Assembly: GCA_027012915.1 (NCBI GenBank)
Contig: JALUYN010000370.1
Location: forward strand, 1 to 12,043
DNA length: 12,043 bases
Direction: 5' to 3'
Source of the DNA: Cellvibrionaceae bacterium
GTDB taxonomy: Bacteria > Pseudomonadota > Gammaproteobacteria > Pseudomonadales > Cellvibrionaceae
Under the pieces are notes generated by a model. That model was not told where the DNA came from. It saw only the letters and a list, made by a program, of their open reading frames with translations, and ran no database searches. Made by a program: the position numbers and the translations under genes. Shown piece by piece: positions 1 to 7,426 of the stretch (position 1 is its first letter; each line of letters opens with the position of its first letter).

Positions 1-885
1 GCAGGCTTGATCAATATCCCCCCACCTCCGGCTCTACCAGGTAAAGGACTGCCGTCGAGATTTAATGCCAGTGTCGCCGGTACGCCAACCGTGTTCGCTT
101 CTGATCAAGGCAGCGACAGAAAGGGACAACAGCCGGTAGAACAGGTCGTTGGCGGCATCCTGCATGTCGAAGCGGCGCCGAAAGTCGAGCCGGTAAAGGA
201 GGAAACCAAGGAAAAAAAGTTCTATTTGCCCCCTTCTTTTATGGAGGCAACACTGTTATCCGGGATGGACGCGCACATCGGAGGAAAGGGGATGGAGAAC
301 CCTAAGCCAGCCATGCTGCGCATTGCTGCACCGGCAGTACTACCGAACCGTGTCAGAGCGAACCTGAAAGACTGTTTTGTCGTGGCGAGTGGTTATGGCA
401 GCCTCGCCGAGCAACGGATTAATTTCCTGTTGTCACGGCTGGCATGTGTAGGCAAGGACGGGCAGGGCGTTATCGACGAAAAAATCCAGGGCTATATAGC
501 CGACTCCGATTCCAAGTTTGGCGTGAAAGGGCGCGCTGTTTTTAAAGGTGGTGGACTCGTAGCACGTCAGCTGGTTGCGGGTGCGGCAGAAGGCGCGGCA
601 CGCGCGTTGACGGCTACGGCCACAGTAACCAACACCAGTGCACTGGGCGCAACCCAGGTACTTGACCAGGACAAGATAACGCGCGGCGCCATTGGGGGTG
701 CAGGGGCATCAGGATTTCAGAGTATCGCGGACATGTATAAAGAGCTGGTAAAGCAGACAATGCCCTTCATTGAAATCGGGGCAAAAAAGAAGGTGACTGT
801 CGTCATTACGGAAGGTGTGTATTTGAAAGTCAGCAACTATTGCGAGGAGTGTGGCAAGAATGAAGATATCTATGCAATTCGTTGA
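1..885 (+). CDS. traB: TraB, VirB10-like channel scaffold, C-terminal part (5' truncated)
   Basis: This is the C-terminal 294 residues of TraB, the VirB10-family protein that spans from inner membrane to outer-membrane core in F-type conjugation channels. The frame is open to the window edge, so the inner-membrane anchor and start lie upstream. What is seen: a Pro-rich and charged linker (about residues 5-75), then the conserved TraB/VirB10 beta domain with a 'YLPPSF.EATLLSG' stretch, 'VLPNRVRANLKDCF', a second Cys in 'RLACVGK', and 'GYIADSDSKFGVKGRAVFKGGGLVARQLVAGA', which lines up from memory with F TraB. The two Cys of the core domain match the family. A further CEEC pair sits 14 to 11 residues before the stop and is not something I associate with F TraB. 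The end overlaps the start of traV by 26 bases, as expected for neighbouring core-complex genes. Confidence 0.93.
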   Translation, partial: AGLINIPPPPALPGKGLPSRFNASVAGTPTVFASDQGSDRKGQQPVEQVVGGILHVEAAPKVEPVKEETKEKKFYLPPSFMEATLLSGMDAHIGGKGMENPKPAMLRIAAPAVLPNRVRANLKDCFVVASGYGSLAEQRINFLLSRLACVGKDGQGVIDEKIQGYIADSDSKFGVKGRAVFKGGGLVARQLVAGAAEGAARALTATATVTNTSALGATQVLDQDKITRGAIGGAGASGFQSIADMYKELVKQTMPFIEIGAKKKVTVVITEGVYLKVSNYCEECGKNEDIYAIR

Positions 886-1366
886 GAGCCTGGCCACAGG
901 CCTGTTCGTCATCGCGCTCTCTGGCTGTTCAATACTGAATCCGTACGAATCCAAATCCATGTGCCCGACCAGGGATAACTTTGGTAAATGCGTTTCGATG
1001 ATGGAAGCCTATGAAAGTACAGACGAGGGCAAGGGTAAAGCAGATAAATCAGGCAAGGAAGTCGTAGCAACTGGAACGCAAGCACAGACCAATACGCCCA
1101 CAGCGAAACATGCCGATCCAAACGAATTAGCGTACCGGTCGGCGCTGTATAAGGAGATGACTGACTTATTGCGTGCTCCTAAAACCCCCCTGGTTAAACC
1201 GCCCACGGTGCGTCGGGTCTTGATCATGCCGTACCAGGACGGCGCCCTGTATATGCCGAGATTTATCTATGTGATGATCGACAAACCGAGCTGGATTCTG
1301 ACTGACCCGCTTTCTCAGGCTCAGAACAAGAAAGCGATGGAACTGTTCGATGGTACGGCTAAGTAA
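860..1366 (+). CDS. traV: TraV, outer-membrane core lipoprotein
   Basis: TraV is the VirB7-like lipoprotein that, with TraB and TraK, forms the outer-membrane core of the F-type channel. The 168-residue product is close to F TraV (171). It has a lipoprotein signal with the lipobox ALSGC, placing the lipidated Cys at residue 23, then the family motif 'MCPTRDNFGKCVSM' with two Cys, and a Ser/Thr/Lys-rich middle. I chose ATG 860 because the GAGGAG at 844-849 then has a 10-base spacer; the in-frame GTG at 851 leaves only one base and is unlikely. The gene overlaps the traB end by 26 bases, so it is probably translationally coupled. The order B-V-C fits F-type transfer operons. The absence of TraP and TraR is normal for F relatives outside the IncF group. 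Confidence 0.9.
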   Translation: MKISMQFVESLATGLFVIALSGCSILNPYESKSMCPTRDNFGKCVSMMEAYESTDEGKGKADKSGKEVVATGTQAQTNTPTAKHADPNELAYRSALYKEMTDLLRAPKTPLVKPPTVRRVLIMPYQDGALYMPRFIYVMIDKPSWILTDPLSQAQNKKAMELFDGTAK

Positions 1367-1372
1367 CGTTCT

Positions 1373-1377
1373 GGAGG
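1373..1377 (+). promoter_or_regulatory. Ribosome binding site of traC
   Basis: GGAGG lies 7 bases before the ATG at 1385, inside the 18-base gap between traV and traC. It fixes the traC start. Confidence 0.8.
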
Positions 1378-1384
1378 TTTCTTT

Positions 1385-3820
1385 ATGAGTGTGGGAGGCG
1401 GGTTAACTCGAAGGCAGCTAGTCAAGGATATGGGGCGTGAGCATTTCTCTGATTATCTTCCCTGGATTGCCTATGACAGTAAAGCAGGTCGATACCTGAC
1501 ACAGGAAGGCGCACTTGGGCATTTGTGGGAATGTACGCCGGTACCGTTTGCGGATGAGCATATGTTCGACGCCCTGAGCGGGTGTCTGCGCCTAGCTTAT
1601 CCGAGCCGCGCAGTGTTTCAGGTTATGTTGTATGCCGATTCGAATATTGCCAGGTTCAAGCGAGCTTTCCTGGAGAATAATCAGCGTAATATCCCGATCT
1701 GCCAGACATGGTCAGAGCGTTATATCAAGTTTCTCGAATCCGGAACATGTGGGCTTTCTTCGATGTCGGGTATCCCGGTCCGCAATTTCCGGCTCTTCGT
1801 TATGGCAAAGTCCGGAGAGAAAGGACAGCCATTGAGCGAAGATACGGTCAACGGCATAGAGGAATTCTTGAAGGGTGCAAAGCTTTATCCGCGCGCTGTC
1901 ACGCCTGATGAATTGCTCTCTGTTATGCGAAGTATTTTCCGCGGCAGACCAAGCGGCGTTTACGATCCGACAATTCCGATTCGCCGGCAGGTTCTCGGCG
2001 CCGATGACGATATTGCATTCAAAGCAGACCATATGGTTATCGGCAAGCAATATGCCAAGTGTCTGACGCCTAAAGTATTGCCACCAGAGATTGATGCCTT
2101 AAAGATTAACCAGTTCTTCGGCGGCATCATGGGACTCCAGAATGATACGGAGCAGATCGATGTGCCATTCCTGTTCAGTCTGAATATTCTGCCGGAAAGT
2201 GTCGGTGGAAATATCACGGCAAAAGCCGAAGTCATGGGGATGCAGAAAACGGCGGGTAGTTTTGTCGGGCAGCTGAGAAAACGGCTTGATGAATATCAGT
2301 GGGCGCTTCAGCAACTTGATAAAACCACATTCATGCGCGTGATCCCGAGCATGTTGCTCCTGGCGCCAACGTTGGACCAGGTACGAAATTCAGCGGCACG
2401 CGTGAAACGCATGTGGGAAGGTCGTGGCGCAATCGTTCAGGAAGAAAAACGGATCCAGCGAATCATGTCGATTGTGACCCTTCCGGGCGGTTTATATAAC
2501 ACAGGGCGTACGGTCGAGTTACTTGATCGACATTTTGTGGTGCCCATGGATGTTGCCGCGCGCCTGATGCCGATACAGGCAGACTTTTCGGGGGGCGGCC
2601 AGCCCATACAAGCCTGGATCGGTCGAAAAGGGCAGTTAATTGGCACCAATATTTTCGATCCCAGTGTCCCAAATCACAATATTCTGGTGGCGGCTAACTC
2701 AGGTGCGGGTAAATCGGTGACAACACAGATGATGTTGATGTCGCATTTTCGTGCGGGTTGCCGGATTCGTGTCATTGATATCGGATATAGCTATCGAAAG
2801 TTGACCTCATTGGTTGGGGGGCAATATATCGATATCGGTGAGGGGGTTGTACTCAATCCATTCGACCACATACACAGCAGCCGAGATATTGTCGTGACGA
2901 CGCATATTATTGCGCAGATGTGTTATTCAAATCGTATGGAGAGTCCCACCGAAGTGGTAATGGCGTTAATCGGAGAGGCCGTGAGCTGGGCCGTCGAACA
3001 GGAAAAGCCGGAAGACGGGGTAAGCCTGGTTGGCAAATTCCTACGGGAGTACCCGACACATTCACAGGAAACCATTACAGATCATATGCAGGAAGTGATA
3101 AGAACGGCGCATACGCTCGCCTACACAATGCGGGAATTCGTTGGTGAGGGTCGTTACGCACGTTACTTCCATGGGCGATCTACGGTCGATATCGGCAAGA
3201 ATGACTGGACAGTACTGGAACTGGAGCGTTTGATTGCGGAGGACGCGTTGTTTCCTGTCATTGTGTTGATGGTTGTCCACAATGTAACTTCTGAACTATA
3301 CCAGGCTGAAGCCGGCGACCGGGTACCGACGTTTATTTTGTTCGATGAGGCCTGGAAGTTTCTTAACAAGTCCGGCAGTGACACGGAAAACTCGATCAAG
3401 AATGTCATCGAAGAGGGTTATCGGCGCGCACGCAAATATGGTGGTTCTTTCACCATCGTTACGCAGTCGTTACTCGACATTAAACGGTTCGGTGCGACAG
3501 GTGATGTGATCTGGAACAACTCGGCCTTCCGTTATTTGCTCGCCAGTTCAGATTATGGTCGTGCAGCTATGGACGGCATCGTCGACTATGACCCCTTCAC
3601 GCAGAAACTCCTGGAATCCGTACGTCTGGTCAAGCCACGATACTCGGAAGTATTCATGGACAGTCCCCATGGGAAGGGGCTTGCGCGTTTGACGCTCGAC
3701 CCGTTTAGCTACTGGATGTTTACCTCGGATTCGACGGATAACGCGAAGATCGAGCAATTGGTTAAGCAAGGGCGCACCTATGAGCAGGCTATCAGTGAGC
3801 TGGCCTCCGACCCGGCCTGA
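1385..3820 (+). CDS. traC: TraC, VirB4-like pilus assembly ATPase
   Basis: TraC is the cytoplasmic, membrane-associated VirB4-family ATPase needed to assemble the F-type pilus and channel. The 811-residue product is a little shorter than F TraC (875). The N-terminal half shows the TraC-specific start 'FSDYLPWIAYDSKAGRYLTQEGALG'. The Walker A motif is 'ANSGAGKS' at residues 437-444 with K443, followed by 'VIDIGYSYRKL'. The Walker B motif is 'FILFDEAW' with D654 and E655, followed by 'IEEGYRRARKYGG' and a 'TQSLLDI' stretch typical of the family. The C-terminal 'DPFSYWMFTSD' also matches F TraC. The start has a clear GGAGG at 1373-1377 with a 7-base spacer. The 18-base gap after traV has no visible terminator, and the 3' end overlaps the next gene by 41 bases. 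Confidence 0.98.
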   Translation: MSVGGGLTRRQLVKDMGREHFSDYLPWIAYDSKAGRYLTQEGALGHLWECTPVPFADEHMFDALSGCLRLAYPSRAVFQVMLYADSNIARFKRAFLENNQRNIPICQTWSERYIKFLESGTCGLSSMSGIPVRNFRLFVMAKSGEKGQPLSEDTVNGIEEFLKGAKLYPRAVTPDELLSVMRSIFRGRPSGVYDPTIPIRRQVLGADDDIAFKADHMVIGKQYAKCLTPKVLPPEIDALKINQFFGGIMGLQNDTEQIDVPFLFSLNILPESVGGNITAKAEVMGMQKTAGSFVGQLRKRLDEYQWALQQLDKTTFMRVIPSMLLLAPTLDQVRNSAARVKRMWEGRGAIVQEEKRIQRIMSIVTLPGGLYNTGRTVELLDRHFVVPMDVAARLMPIQADFSGGGQPIQAWIGRKGQLIGTNIFDPSVPNHNILVAANSGAGKSVTTQMMLMSHFRAGCRIRVIDIGYSYRKLTSLVGGQYIDIGEGVVLNPFDHIHSSRDIVVTTHIIAQMCYSNRMESPTEVVMALIGEAVSWAVEQEKPEDGVSLVGKFLREYPTHSQETITDHMQEVIRTAHTLAYTMREFVGEGRYARYFHGRSTVDIGKNDWTVLELERLIAEDALFPVIVLMVVHNVTSELYQAEAGDRVPTFILFDEAWKFLNKSGSDTENSIKNVIEEGYRRARKYGGSFTIVTQSLLDIKRFGATGDVIWNNSAFRYLLASSDYGRAAMDGIVDYDPFTQKLLESVRLVKPRYSEVFMDSPHGKGLARLTLDPFSYWMFTSDSTDNAKIEQLVKQGRTYEQAISELASDPA

Positions 3821-5771
3821 TCAACGACCCTGGCTACTACTGGGCGCACTGCTCCTTGTTACTGTGCCCTGTGCAGCGACACCGGTGCAGGATGGTATGT
3901 CTGCGGGACAAGACTTTCTCAAAGGACGGTTCGATACCGGGAAAGGCATTGCAACAAATGCTGTAAAGCCTGTGCAGGGTACGGAGATGATGACGTCGCA
4001 GAGCGGGCAGCCATTTAGTGGCGCAGCAATCTGTGCAGGAACGAGTCCGGCTATACCAATGCTAAGTGTAACCGGTGTCGGCTTACCCACTGGCGATATT
4101 ATCGGTTTGAAGGTTGATGCGGACATGAATCTGGATAATACGGTCGATGCAAGCGTATCGCTATCAACACCGGTCTCAGGTGTATGTGCGAACGGTTATG
4201 TCGCGTGCGATCCAGGTACCTGGAATAACTGTACATATAACATGTGGACCGCCACATCGACGTCAATTTCAACACAGAATGTGTCCCTGGCGGAGCTGGT
4301 CGGCTGCTATTGTATCAATGACAGTTGCGCCTCAACGGCAACGCAGGATAGACCCAGTGAGGTGCTTTCGCAAATCGGCGCCGGCGTACTTTCAGCCGTT
4401 CAGCAGGTGAATGCCTCATTTGTGATGACGCGTCGGGAGGTTTCCGCCTCGACTGTGCGCTTCTATGGTCAGGATCCAAATGGCTGTAGGCCTGCAGGCC
4501 CGAATCTTCAGACATTCTTTGGGGCGCCCGATCAATTACCCACTGCCGTTTCCAATGAAGTCACGACGCAGAGCAGTTCGCCGGATTCATTGTATAACCT
4601 CGTGTTTGGAGCTGCTGTGAATGCAGATTCGCAGACAACAGTGCAAACCTGTTCGATCAATCGTTCTGTAACGCTGCAGGATGTACCGCTGGATCAGATC
4701 ATTATACCTGGCATAGGTGGCTACAGCATATGTGGTACGGATTGCGTAGATCTTAAAACCACAGTGGCCTATCGAAGGGGTGGGAATTGTACCTGGGCAA
4801 GCGATAGCGCTTCGGCAACACTCTTCAGACCGGATCTCCTGGTGAGTGCGACCCTGGACTTCGTGGGATTCGATGACTTCGCTCAGGTGTTTCTCTCGGA
4901 CGGGTCCGGTGGAGAGACGGAGATATATAACGGATTAAATGTCAATTCAGGCGGTGGTCACGGAGCGTGTGACGGAGCCAGGTACTGGAATTTCTACCCG
5001 GGTACAGACCTCATGCCGTATATAACTGCGAATCCGACCAGTGAAATCCGTTTTCGGCAAGCCTTGTTGTATGGCGGATCGGGCGCGGGGAACGCGACGA
5101 TACGCCTGAGATTTGATAATCAGTGCAAGATTAGCCCGAATGAACCCATTAACGATGGTTGCCAGTCAATTGCGCAAGATCCGGACTGCAAATTAATGGA
5201 GGAGGACGTCGATGGGGTGCTGACTTATCTGGACTACACGCCGACCGGCAATATTACATCACCAGTGACGCGCACTATCACAAGTAATGCCTGTGTGGCG
5301 GATGTCACACGGCCATGGTGGAAAATATCACGTAAATACCGATGCAAGGCATCGTCTCAGTATGACTTCACGGATGCACTACATCGTACTTCGGTGGCAC
5401 AACAAACGGCAACGAGTGGCGGGAATTTCACGGAAGTCCATAGAGCGGCCGATGGCACGTGGACCTCTCAGGATCTGGGGCTGGGGGAACCTTCGGAGCT
5501 TCCGGCGTTCGGGGATTGTGAGCAGGCTTGCAAATTACGGCTTCCTGTGGCGGATGACCGTGTCGCACTAACTGGCGTTGTCTCACCAAATCGTAATCAG
5601 TCGTCGCGGTATGAGTATCGTTATGCCGTCTGTGATGCCAATAACGTATGTCCTCAGAACCCCGGTGAGGAAATCCTAAAGCCATGTCAGTGTCTGAATG
5701 AGTTTGGTGAAGCCGCGACGATCATGCAGTTGATGCGACAAGCGGGCCAGGATCTGATATGCAGCCCGTAA
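3780..5771 (+). CDS. traN: TraN-like mating-pair stabilisation protein, N-terminal half (TraN1)
   Basis: A 663-residue, cysteine-rich exported protein (about 25 Cys in the mature part). I read it as the N-terminal half of a TraN-like mating-pair stabilisation protein. The signal peptide is 'RPWLLLGALLLVTVPCAA' preceded by a basic Pro-rich n-region. Just after it 'MSAGQDFLKG' and a following 'AVKP' resemble the first mature residues of F TraN. A beta-rich region with 'DFVGFDDFAQVFLSDG' and 'PYITANPTSEIRFRQ' occupies about residues 335-450 and looks like a sandwich fold. The end, 'KPCQCLNEFGEAATIMQLMRQAGQDLIC', resembles an internal segment of long TraN proteins rather than a TraN C-terminus. 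The TraN C-terminal domain is in the next gene. The ATG at 3780 overlaps traC by 41 bases with only a weak upstream AAGGG; GTG 3795 is the alternative, and any later start loses the signal peptide. Family assignment rests on remembered resemblance and context. Confidence 0.65.
   Translation: MSRLSVSWPPTRPDQRPWLLLGALLLVTVPCAATPVQDGMSAGQDFLKGRFDTGKGIATNAVKPVQGTEMMTSQSGQPFSGAAICAGTSPAIPMLSVTGVGLPTGDIIGLKVDADMNLDNTVDASVSLSTPVSGVCANGYVACDPGTWNNCTYNMWTATSTSISTQNVSLAELVGCYCINDSCASTATQDRPSEVLSQIGAGVLSAVQQVNASFVMTRREVSASTVRFYGQDPNGCRPAGPNLQTFFGAPDQLPTAVSNEVTTQSSSPDSLYNLVFGAAVNADSQTTVQTCSINRSVTLQDVPLDQIIIPGIGGYSICGTDCVDLKTTVAYRRGGNCTWASDSASATLFRPDLLVSATLDFVGFDDFAQVFLSDGSGGETEIYNGLNVNSGGGHGACDGARYWNFYPGTDLMPYITANPTSEIRFRQALLYGGSGAGNATIRLRFDNQCKISPNEPINDGCQSIAQDPDCKLMEEDVDGVLTYLDYTPTGNITSPVTRTITSNACVADVTRPWWKISRKYRCKASSQYDFTDALHRTSVAQQTATSGGNFTEVHRAADGTWTSQDLGLGEPSELPAFGDCEQACKLRLPVADDRVALTGVVSPNRNQSSRYEYRYAVCDANNVCPQNPGEEILKPCQCLNEFGEAATIMQLMRQAGQDLICSP
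4785..5127 (+). other. Predicted beta-sandwich domain within TraN1
   Basis: This encodes roughly residues 335-450 of the first TraN-like protein. The translation alternates short hydrophobic strands with Gly/Ser/Asp turns: 'LLVSATLDFVGFDDFAQVFLSDG', a 'NGLNVNSGGG' turn, a Trp/Tyr-containing 'RYWNFYPG', then 'SEIRFRQALLYGGSG' and 'ATIRLRFDNQC'. Cys residues lie at both edges and one in the middle. The pattern suggests a jelly-roll domain like those of carbohydrate-binding or adhesive proteins. That fold is an inference from the residue pattern only. Confidence 0.4.
5749..5752 (+). promoter_or_regulatory. Ribosome binding site of traN2
   Basis: AGGA with a 6-base spacer before ATG 5759, located inside the end of the upstream TraN-like gene. 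It supports independent, coupled initiation of the second TraN piece rather than a frameshifted single protein. Confidence 0.55.
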
Positions 5772-7426
5772 TATTCGCCATCTTCATTGGACTGTTAGCC
5801 GCCATACCTACGACGGTTCTTTCATCCGTTTGCGGTCAAGATCTTAATGGCGATGGATTTGTTGACGCAACCAATGAGACGGCAACTTGTACGACCACGC
5901 CACAGGGTGATTATTGTAGTGTCGGGTCCGCCGCATGCACGAGTCGTTCCACATGTCCTTTGGGTAACTATGCTTGTACCGCAGGGAGCTGCCAGCGTCC
6001 TGCCTCGTGTGCGGGAACCCCGGCTACCGTGACAGGGGCGACGGGCGGAACTCCGAGCGGATATCTCAAACTGATATCCGGTTCTGGAAATACACTTACA
6101 TTCACATATGAAGATCCGGTGACAAAAAACCTGTCTTTTTATACGCTGACGTCGAGTGTTGGGACGTTCGGTGGCACTGTGACATGGACGGCTACCGGGC
6201 TACCGATTTCATTCCGAGGCGGTGTCAACGGTCTTGATGTTGTGTCTGGTGGGAATCTGGTCGGCACAATTTCACTCTCGGGTCTATCGGTCAAGGTCAC
6301 GGGTTCGGTGGACTATGCCTTTTATAAGTTATCTGCCAACGGAGACAGCCTCTATGGTTATATTCCATCTACGTGTGACCTTGCCGTACCGTCGACATGT
6401 ACGCTGGCGTTTTCCATGCAATTCACCGGTGAATATGTTTGTTCAATCACAGGGACACCCTATGCAGATGCGGCGTCGTGTCAGGCTGCATGCAATGAAA
6501 CAGCCTCATGCACGACAAGCAATACGTGTCCACTCGACCCAAATCTTGCTTGCATGGAAGCGACACCAGGCAATTATCGTTGCTCACCCAACTCATGCGT
6601 AGATCTTACGAGTAATCCTCCCCTTGTGACACAGGATACGACAGGACCACTTCCAGACAATAGTGGACCACGTGGAGCGGATGGTACGTGTAATGGCAAT
6701 GTCAGCTTTTTTGCCGGCCGTTCTATGCGGTGCGGTAAATCTGGTGTCGATACAGGATTTACGGACTGCTGTAATCAGGGTAATGGCGACTTTTATGCAG
6801 ACAGCATGGGCGATGCCGTTCAGGCATCACTACTGCGTACTGGTCTCCAGGCGACAGCGGAGTTTGCCTCACTGGCGGCGGCGAATTTTGCGTATAACCT
6901 GGCAGGAGGCTATACAGCCAGTCAAGCGGCGTCGGGTGCGGCGAGCTATGCGTTGAACAATTCGGCATTTCTTCAATTAAACCCTGCAACAATCTATATC
7001 ACAGCGGCCGTCTTCGTGGTGAATTACCTGATGACGCCAAAGTGTGATCAGCAGGACTTCGAAACATCAGCACTCAAAGCCTCGAATATGTGCCATTACA
7101 TCGGCGATTATTGTGCCAAGAAATGGAGTGGTGTTGGATGCGTGCAACGACGAGAAAGCTATTGTTGTTTCAACTCAGTCCTGGGTCGCATCGTCCAGGA
7201 ACAAGGGCGACCACAACTGCCGACCTTTAATGGGTGGGGAACGGTTAAGGCGCCAGATTGCAGGGGCTTTACACCCGAGGAGTTCCAGAGTCTCGACTTC
7301 GGGACCATGGATTTGTCGGAGTATTTCCAGTACGTCGAACATAATGCAAACCAGGTTATTGGCTCAGGAACGCCAGCCGGGACAATGTCTAATGAAGTCC
7401 AGAACTTTTACAACAATATTCGCTAG
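5759..7426 (+). CDS. traN: TraN-like mating-pair stabilisation protein, C-terminal half (TraN2)
   Basis: A 555-residue exported protein with about 29 Cys that carries the TraN C-terminal domain. The signal peptide is 'QPVIFAIFIGLLAAIPTTVLSS' and the mature N-terminus is 'VCGQDLNGDGFVD', an EF-hand or dockerin-like loop. Two related Cys modules (residues 39-84 and 241-280) flank a beta-rich region. From about residue 308 the sequence follows F TraN: 'CNGNVSFFAGRSMRCGKSG', 'TDCCNQG', then 'YCAKKWSGVGCVQRRESYCCFNSVLGRIVQEQGR' and 'APDCRGFTPEEFQSLDFGTMDLSEYF', matching F TraN 'FCSKKVLGVCLEKKRSYCQFDSKLAQIVQQQGR' in order. TraN sits in the donor outer membrane and stabilises mating pairs through recipient surface proteins. 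An Ala/Gly-rich stretch (about 360-425) could be a membrane-active or helical segment. It overlaps the upstream gene by 13 bases and the traW start by 35. Confidence 0.85.
   Translation: MQPVIFAIFIGLLAAIPTTVLSSVCGQDLNGDGFVDATNETATCTTTPQGDYCSVGSAACTSRSTCPLGNYACTAGSCQRPASCAGTPATVTGATGGTPSGYLKLISGSGNTLTFTYEDPVTKNLSFYTLTSSVGTFGGTVTWTATGLPISFRGGVNGLDVVSGGNLVGTISLSGLSVKVTGSVDYAFYKLSANGDSLYGYIPSTCDLAVPSTCTLAFSMQFTGEYVCSITGTPYADAASCQAACNETASCTTSNTCPLDPNLACMEATPGNYRCSPNSCVDLTSNPPLVTQDTTGPLPDNSGPRGADGTCNGNVSFFAGRSMRCGKSGVDTGFTDCCNQGNGDFYADSMGDAVQASLLRTGLQATAEFASLAAANFAYNLAGGYTASQAASGAASYALNNSAFLQLNPATIYITAAVFVVNYLMTPKCDQQDFETSALKASNMCHYIGDYCAKKWSGVGCVQRRESYCCFNSVLGRIVQEQGRPQLPTFNGWGTVKAPDCRGFTPEEFQSLDFGTMDLSEYFQYVEHNANQVIGSGTPAGTMSNEVQNFYNNIR
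5840..5878 (+). other. EF-hand/dockerin-like calcium loop in TraN2
   Basis: Residues 28-40 read DLNGDGFVDATNE, with acidic or amide side chains at loop positions 1, 3, 5 and 9 and Gly at position 6, right behind the signal peptide and the first mature Cys. This is the DxNxDG pattern of EF-hand and dockerin calcium loops. Position 12 is Asn, not the canonical Glu, with Glu at 13, so it is closer to a dockerin-type loop. Binding is inferred. Confidence 0.5.

Noticed and set aside
851..859. GTG 851 as the traV start
   Set aside because: The GAGGAG would be one base away. ATG 860 gives a normal spacer and a standard lipoprotein signal.
1712..2050. Antisense frames inside traC, and similar ones under the other genes
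   Set aside because: Their translations show no recognisable motifs, no ribosome sites stand out, and they shadow strongly conserved coding sequence.
5711..5771. A sequencing frameshift artificially splitting one TraN gene
   Set aside because: The second frame begins with its own ribosome site and a complete signal peptide with a plausible cleavage site, which a continuous TraN would not contain. Not fully excluded without reads.
6222..6602. 126-residue + strand frame within traN2
   Set aside because: It is a shadow frame rich in Arg/His without any family feature, inside a region whose Cys pattern is clear in the traN2 frame.
7044..7391. Upstream extension of the traW frame, giving a 317-residue product
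   Set aside because: It lies entirely under the TraN C-terminal domain, its translation has no family features, and the TraW signal peptide begins at the ATG at 7392, which also gives the normal TraW length.
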